Of a DNA stretch of 22,422 nucleotides, positions 17,879-22,422 are shown piece after piece; within the stretch, counting starts at the first letter, position 1; each line of letters begins with the position of its first letter. The notes under the pieces are model-generated. The model saw nothing but the letters and a program-made list of their open reading frames with translations. It ran no database searches and was not told the DNA's origin. The DNA is from Parvularia atlantis (taxonomy: Eukaryota > Opisthokonta > Rotosphaerida). The stretch lies in NCBI GenBank assembly GCA_943704415.1, contig CALSCO010000818.1:1-22422 (forward strand). Direction: 5' to 3'. Position numbers and translations under genes: made by a program.

Positions 17879-19221
17879 TCACTTTGAATCGTGTTCAGCT
17901 TTCGCATCAAAGGAGTCGAACTGGCGGCGCATGCGCTCCGTCAGCGCGGTCGACCAGCCGTTGCGCCGGTCGAGCGCGCGCAGCGGGATCCACAGGCAGC
18001 ACGCGACGGCGGCCATCGGCACACCGATGACCGTGATGAAGACGAAGCCAGCGATAACGCCTGCGCCCCGCCGGCGTCGGCGCAATGCGAAGCACGGCCG
18101 CACGGCCGCACCTGACACGATGCTGCCGATCACCCGCACTGCGCGCATGAACGTCTCGCCGATGCGCAGGTCGAAGATGGGCTTCGGTGTGGGCTGCGGC
18201 CCGATGTCGCCCTCCCGCGAGAGGCTGACGACGACGGTCGACATGGACGCGCTCCGGCTGAGGTACTGCAGGCGCGCCTTGTGCACCTCCATCTGCCGCG
18301 GCGGCGGCGTGAGCGCGTCGCGCGGGCCGGCGCCTGCCACACCTGCTCGGTCACGCGCGTGAGCTCCTGCTGCACAACGATGATGTCCTTGACCTCGATG
18401 GCCTGCCCCGCGCGCCCGCGCTGTGAGCCGGGCGTCCCGGGACGGGCGCGCACGCACCTTCTGCATCAGTTGCAGCAGCTGCTTGTGCACGGCCTCGAGG
18501 TTGCGCGCACGCGCCTCGGCGTCGACATACTGCTGCGTCACGTCCTCGCCCGACGTGCTCGAGTACGTCACACGCTTGGCGAGGCCGCGCACGAACGCCA
18601 TTACCTGCGCACAGCGCGTGCGTGAGCGTGAAGCACCGAGGCGTGTGCGCACGCGCGGGCAGACCTCGTCAAACTCATCCACGGGCACCGACAGCACGAG
18701 GTTGACGCCGTACTCCTGGTCGTTGGAGGACGACACGAAGCCCTTCTTGCCCTGGACGAACGTGACGATGCGTTCGCGCGCGTCCACGAGGCTGTCGACG
18801 ACAATGTTGACGTTGCCGTTGCGCACGATCATGCGCTCGGGCCTGGTACGTGCGCGCGCGCGCGTGTGAGCGAATGCGTCATCGTGTGCGAGGCGTGCAA
18901 GGGCGCGCACATCGGCTCGGCACCGGAGCCGCCGCCGGCGTTGTCGCTCGACACGAACGTGTCCGCGTCGGCCAGCATGCGCTGCATCTGCGGCGCCCCC
19001 TCGCCGGCGTACCCGGCGCTCGCAAACTCGGTCTGAGGCGGTGCGGCGGCGGCGATCATGCCGCGGTGGCTGCTCTTGACCCGCATCGCTCCGGCGTCGC
19101 CAGCAGCAGCCCACGCCATGCCGGGGCTCGTGCCGTCGTCGTCTTGCGCGCTGAACAGGAGCAAGCCCATGGTCGCCACGCCCACGACGACGGCGAGCGC
19201 GATGGCGAAGGCCAGCCGCAT
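17879..19221 (-). CDS. DUF4349-family membrane protein
   Basis: DUF4349 is a mainly bacterial domain of unknown function, found in membrane-anchored envelope proteins. About 350 residues fit six exons. An N-terminal signal-anchor (MRLAFAIALAVVVGVATMGLLLF) is followed by a variable linker. The core is RNGNVNIVVDSLVDARERI, GGFVSSS-like KKGFVSSSNDQEYG, VNLVLSVPVDEFDEVMAFV, KRVTYSSTSGEDVTQQYVD and a coiled coil (AEARARNLEAVHKQLLQLM, VVQQELTRVTEQ), then YLSRSASMSTVVVSLSRE. C-terminal hydrophobic segments (VIAGFVFITVIGVPMAAVACCLWIPL) give the usual family ending. The last intron (in SIVSG|VIAG, 51 nt) is in frame and stopless, but retaining it would put five arginines near the membrane segment. The gene has typical local introns, so it is an established nuclear gene. 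Confidence 0.86.
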
Positions 19222-19306
19222 TGGTGACAGACTGCGTGTCTGAAAATTGGCCACGCGCTTCGCAGCATGGAGGCACGCAGGATGTTGAACCTCGGCGCTG
19301 CGTAGG
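19222..19306. promoter_or_regulatory. 85-nt divergent promoter, DUF4349 gene and LSM3
   Basis: This short gap separates two start codons facing away from each other. It contains a small inverted repeat (CAGAC ... GTCTG, 5-nt spacer) near the DUF4349 start. I see no TATA box. Confidence 0.4.
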
Positions 19307-19688
19307 ATGGCCGACGGCGTGAAGGAGCCACTGGACCTGATCCGCCTCAGCCTGGACGAGCAGATCACGGTCAAGATGCGCGGCGACCGCGAGCTGCGCG
19401 GGCGGCTGCACGTACGCGCGCGCGTGTGCACGGACAGCGCACCGACGCTCGTCGCGCGCGGCGCAGGCGTTTGACCAGCACCTCAATATGGTCCTGAGCG
19501 ACGTCGACGAGACCGTGACCGTGGTCGAGGTCAACCCAGACACGTTCAGCGAGACGGTCAGGGTGCGTGCGCGCGCGGCCCTTGGCGCAGCCAACCACGC
19601 CTCGTAGACGAGCAAGCGCCGCGTCGAGATGCTCTTTGTGCGCGGCGACGGCGTGATCCTCATCTCGCCGCCCGTGCGCCAGCTGTGA
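19307..19688 (+). CDS. LSM3: U6 snRNA-associated Sm-like protein LSm3
   Basis: LSm3 is a subunit of the LSm2-8 ring on U6 snRNA in the nucleus and of LSm1-7 in cytoplasmic mRNA decay. Three exons (19307-19411, 19467-19562, 19608-19688) encode 93 residues; human LSM3 has 102. The Sm1 motif ([43 protein letters not shown]) and Sm2 motif ([15 protein letters not shown]) are nearly identical to human. The N-terminus is shorter than in animals ([10 protein letters not shown]). Intron 1 begins GTACGC and intron 2 GTGCGT, ending TAG. It converges on the Maf gene, with 43 nt between stop codons that include a TGCGCG/CGCGCA inverted repeat at 19700-19713. Confidence 0.97.
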
Positions 19689-19731
19689 GGCGCTGTCTGT
19701 GCGCGTGCGCGCAAACAGTGCAGTGCATCGT

Positions 19732-20581
19732 TCACAACAGCAGCTGCCCGGCCGCGACCAGCGCGACCAGCTCGCGGCTGAACTGGTGCGAGGGGAAGCC
19801 GACGACGTTGAAGTAGCAGCCGCGCACGCCTGCGGTGCAGCGTAAGCCCTGGCGTGCCCAGCGGTCTGCCCGGACGCACCACGCACAAACGGCGCCGCCG
19901 CGCCCTGGATGCCGTACCCGCCGGCCTTGTCGAACGGCTCGCCCGTGCCGATGTACGCGTCCATCTCGACTTCAGGCAGATCAGCAAAATCGACGTGCGT
20001 CTCCTCCACGAAGCAGCGCGTCGCGCCCGTGCGCGGCACGACGAGCGTGACGGCTGTGCGCGGGTTCACGTCAGACGCCCGTGGGGGCGGCGCGGCCGCA
20101 CGCCACCAGTCAGGACGGTGTGAGCCGCGTTGTTCAGAAGCTGCAGCATGCGCTTGGCGTGCGCGGCGTCGGCCGGCTTCTCGAGGATCGCGCCGTCCTT
20201 GACCACGATCGTGTCGGCGCTCACGATCAGGTCGACTTCGCGCCGCTGCGCCGCGCCGCCCGTCTAAAGACACGAACACGTCCCTTCCCCTGCGGCCCCA
20301 CCTCAGCACGCAGCCGATCGGCCACCTCATGCGCCTTGCGCCGGCTGGTCTCGGCGACGTAGCCTGCGGGCCCGTCAAATGCCGCCTTGTCGAGGTCCTC
20401 GGCGAAGCGCGACGGCACGACGTCAAAGACGAGGCCCTGGCGGTGCGCGCGGCCGCATCAGGCACGCTGAGCGCGCGATCAGGCCACGCACCAGGCCGAG
20501 CAGGATCTCGCGCCGGCGCGGCGACGCGCTCGCGAGCACGATGCGCAGCCGGCGCAGGCGGTCGAGCAGATGCAGGTGCAT
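19732..20581 (-). CDS. Maf-family nucleotide pyrophosphatase (Maf/ASMTL-like)
   Basis: Maf proteins hydrolyse non-canonical or UTP/dTTP nucleotides to monophosphates, a house-cleaning role. Five exons give 211 residues, near the family norm of 190-210. Motifs visible: [15 protein letters not shown] (start, nucleotide binding), [32 protein letters not shown] (catalytic Asp), [29 protein letters not shown] and [16 protein letters not shown]. Closest in feel to the Maf half of animal ASMTL and to eukaryotic Maf proteins; no methyltransferase domain is fused. Introns are 50-56 nt. The start at 20581 is the only Met ahead of the family motif. A CACGTG box and a 17-bp palindrome lie just upstream. 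Confidence 0.93.
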
Positions 20582-21352
20582 CCGCGTGACTTACTGTTCG
20601 GACCCACGTGTCGTGCCAGATTCTGGCACCGTGGTTTCGTCATCGCCTCTTGCCGCTGGCGCGCGGGCTGGCCCCGCCAACCGTTCGTTCGCCGTTTTAC
20701 CCCTCGCGCCGTGGGCGGGCATGGCTGCCGCACGGTGGGCGCCCGCCAGCGCGCCGTGGGGTTGGTGGGGGCGGGGCAGGGCGGGCGTGGATGACGGATG
20801 CACGTTGGCGCGCGCCGCGTGTCGACGTGGCGATGTTGCGATGCGTGCACGCACCCACACCCCGCCCTCGCGCGCTTCTCTGTGTGTGCGGGTGCGACTG
20901 TGCGCGTGGCGGGACGCTCGCGTGGCCGCACGTGTAGCGCCACTCGCGCCAAACAGCCCGTGCCTTTTTTTTTCTCCCTCGAGCATCGCGTCCCTTGCAT
21001 CCCTCGCTTACGTGTGCACGCCCCACGTCGCAGTGTGTCGACATCCCCATCGACACGCGACCCGCCTCACCTTGACGGCACCGCCGCACCTGCAACAGCT
21101 GCATTTGGTCACCGTCGAGCCAGCGTAGCTTGCCCCTCCTCCGTCAGCCGGCCGCAGGAAGCAAGCCTCGTTGCTCGCAGGTGCGGCCGCGCACACACAC
21201 TTCCCCCCGTGGGCCTCGCGTGCTCACACACGGCCCGCGCGCGCGCAGTGAAAATCGGAACCTTGAAAACGGCACTCTAGCTAGGACCCCGGCCTTCCGT
21301 TCTCCCCCGAACCCCTCCCGGACCCCCGCCCGCCTCGACCGCGCCGCACGCC
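20582..21352. other. Longest gene-free stretch (771 nt), between divergent genes
   Basis: Apart from the elements next to the Maf start, I find no protein with family resemblance or convincing splice structure on either strand. The stretch includes G-rich DNA around 20750-20790 (gttggtgggggcggggcagg) and a T-run near 20967-20976 followed by pyrimidines. CA/GT-rich tracts and a less GC-rich segment near 21250-21290 (gtgaaaatcggaaccttgaaaac) come before the next gene. It is much longer than any other gap here. It could hold two promoters, an unrecognised RNA gene or non-coding 5' exons. Confidence 0.5.
20605..20629. promoter_or_regulatory. CACGTG box and 17-bp palindrome upstream of the Maf gene
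   Basis: CACGTG lies at 20605-20610, and GTGCCAGA-T-TCTGGCAC, a perfect inverted repeat with one central base, at 20613-20629. Both sit 24-48 nt upstream of the Maf start codon. The palindrome suits a dimeric DNA-binding protein. CACGTG is the class of site expected for the MAX-like factor encoded in this window, though it is common by chance in GC-rich DNA. Confidence 0.45.
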
Positions 21353-22397
21353 ATGGGCAACGGACCTTTCTCGTCGCCAATGGCCGAGGCCGCCACGCTC
21401 GTGTGGGCCGCCAACGCGACATTCTGCGACCGTCAGGCCGTCGAGCGGCTCATTGAGATTTCGCAGAGCAAGGTGTGGCGCGGCGGCTCCCCCGCAGCGC
21501 ATGCTGAGACGGCGGGGCACAGCTCTCGCTTGAGCGCGACCCGGACACGAGTGCTTGTCTGCGAAAAGCCGTGCTGGTGCAGAACATGCTCCGCCGCGGC
21601 ATCCCCTTGCCTGCCGCGGCCGACGGTGCGGATGCGAATATTCCCCTCCCCGCCCCGCTCGCGCGCGCGCCCGGCTCGTGCCTGACGCGGCTGCGTCGCG
21701 GTGGCAGACGACGATGCGATGGCGGTGTCGGCCGGCAGCGCGTCATCTGTACATAGCATCAGCAGCAGCAGCAGCAGCCGCAGTATGAGCGCGAGCTCAA
21801 CCAGTAGAAGAACCCTGTATCGCACCGGCACCTGCGACGGCCAGGGCGACGACGACAACGACGACGACGACAGCGACTTTGCGCACGTGCCCGAGATGCT
21901 CGACGCCCCCGCCGCCGCCGCCGCCGCCTCGTGCGCCTCGCCCACGCCGTCGTCGGCCGCGCGCATGGCCGTCGAGATGGTCGTCGCCGGCGAGTACATC
22001 GGCGCGCCGCTGCACCTCGCGGCCGCGCTCGAGATCTCGCCCCCGCCGTCGCCCGACGCACTTGACGGCAACGGCGAGTCGGAGGAGGTGCGCGCGCGAC
22101 CGTCGCTGCTACTTGCGGCGTGCTGACGCCTCTCTCCCCCGCTTGCAGGAGCAGATGTCGCGGCAGATGTACGCGGCCGAGGTGGCGCGGCGGGCGTCGC
22201 TTGTGCGCAAGGTGCACGCGTCGACCTGCGCCGCGGACGGCGTCCTGGCCGAGCTTGCCCACTCGTTCGAGGGGCTGGACTCCGCCGCGCCGGCGTCGCC
22301 CACGAAGCGCCCGCGGCTTCTCCTCGATGGCAAGCGCGCACCCAGCGCCCATCCAGCCCCCGCCCCCGCCGCCGCCGCGCTAGATTTTGTCATGTGA
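21353..22397 (+). CDS. Unknown acidic/serine-rich nuclear-type protein, possible SERTA-like motif
   Basis: I do not recognise a certain family. Four exons (21353-21472, 21523-21625, 21708-22087, 22149-22397) keep one frame and give 283 residues. The first 75 residues look helical: AVERLIEISQSK then CLRKAVLVQNMLRRGIPLP, which faintly resembles the SERTA motif of TRIP-Br/SERTAD proteins (..LRRSVLIxNTLRR..). A long low-complexity section follows: a serine run, DDDNDDDDSDF and an alanine run. Then comes MVVAGEYIGAPLHLAAALEISPPPSPD, a helix (QMSRQMYAAEVARRASLVRKV) and a nuclear-localisation-like SPTKRPRLLLDGKR near the end. The Ser-Pro sites suggest phosphorylation. Start context is gccATGg. A nuclear regulatory role is inference only. 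Confidence 0.72.
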
Positions 22398-22422
22398 GCT
22401 CCGCAACGCCGCCCACTTGCCC

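Noticed and set aside
17879-19987. A single 702-codon open frame on the minus strand covering the DUF4349 gene and beyond
   Set aside because: Only parts of it match DUF4349. The upstream half is antisense to LSM3 and the Maf gene region, and the frame is open mainly because stop codons are rare in GC-rich DNA. Several DUF4349 exons need intron removal.
20967-20976. RNA polymerase III terminator of a small RNA gene
   Set aside because: A T-run alone is present. I could not find A/B boxes or a tRNA-like fold upstream of it.
20379-21128. Open frames of 100-250 codons across the gene-free interval
   Set aside because: They lack family resemblance, have skewed Arg/Ala/Pro content typical of shadow frames, and the left part overlaps the Maf gene on the other strand.
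1-22422. Bacterial origin (high-GC actinobacterial-type DNA with operons)
   Set aside because: TMEM129, LSM3, CPT2, NOX, bromodomain-BAH and bHLH-zipper proteins are eukaryotic and are interrupted by introns with branch-like and acceptor sequences.

Overview
This window reads as nuclear DNA of a GC-rich unicellular eukaryote. It is not bacterial despite the base composition: every recognisable protein but one is split by very short introns (about 37-85 nt). These mostly begin GTGCG(C/T), carry CTGAC, CTAAC, CTCAC or CTTAC near the 3' end, and finish CAG or TAG. Several proteins (a RSC1/2-polybromo-like remodeller subunit, a MAX-like bHLH-zipper factor, TMEM129, CPT2, a NOX2-type oxidase) would fit a protist on the animal-fungal-amoebozoan side of the tree (Amorphea), but I cannot name the species. 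I see no transposon, virus-like element, tRNA, rRNA or CRISPR array.

Layout. 160-761 (-): small one-pass membrane protein of unknown function. 760-2400 (+): TMEM129, an ER ubiquitin ligase whose start codon overlaps that of the previous gene. 2445-7226 (-): large chromatin protein with a Tudor-like N-terminus, two bromodomains and a BAH domain. 7396-8178 (+): intronless orphan with a C2H2 finger. 8379-10289 (+): exostosin-family (GT47) glycosyltransferase. 10376-11835 (-): MAX-like bHLH-zipper factor. 11887-14550 (+): NADPH oxidase. 14611-17797 (+): mitochondrial carnitine palmitoyltransferase 2. 17879-19221 (-): DUF4349 membrane protein. 19307-19688 (+): LSM3. 19732-20581 (-): Maf-family nucleotide pyrophosphatase. 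20582-21352: the only long gene-free stretch. 21353-22397 (+): unknown acidic, serine-rich protein with a possible SERTA-like segment.

The genes look like a dense, mostly housekeeping neighbourhood and not one pathway. Gaps between coding regions are tiny: convergent 44, 86, 81 and 43 nt; divergent overlap, 169, 51 and 85 nt; same-strand 200 and 60 nt. The most unusual features are structural. They are the GTGCG splice donors, at least four well-supported GC-AG introns, two start codons sharing one CCATGG, a CAG-repeat splice acceptor, palindromes in the convergent gaps, and an intronless orphan gene among extremely intron-rich neighbours. Exon boundaries come from reading frame plus remembered family sequences, so each model needs transcript support.
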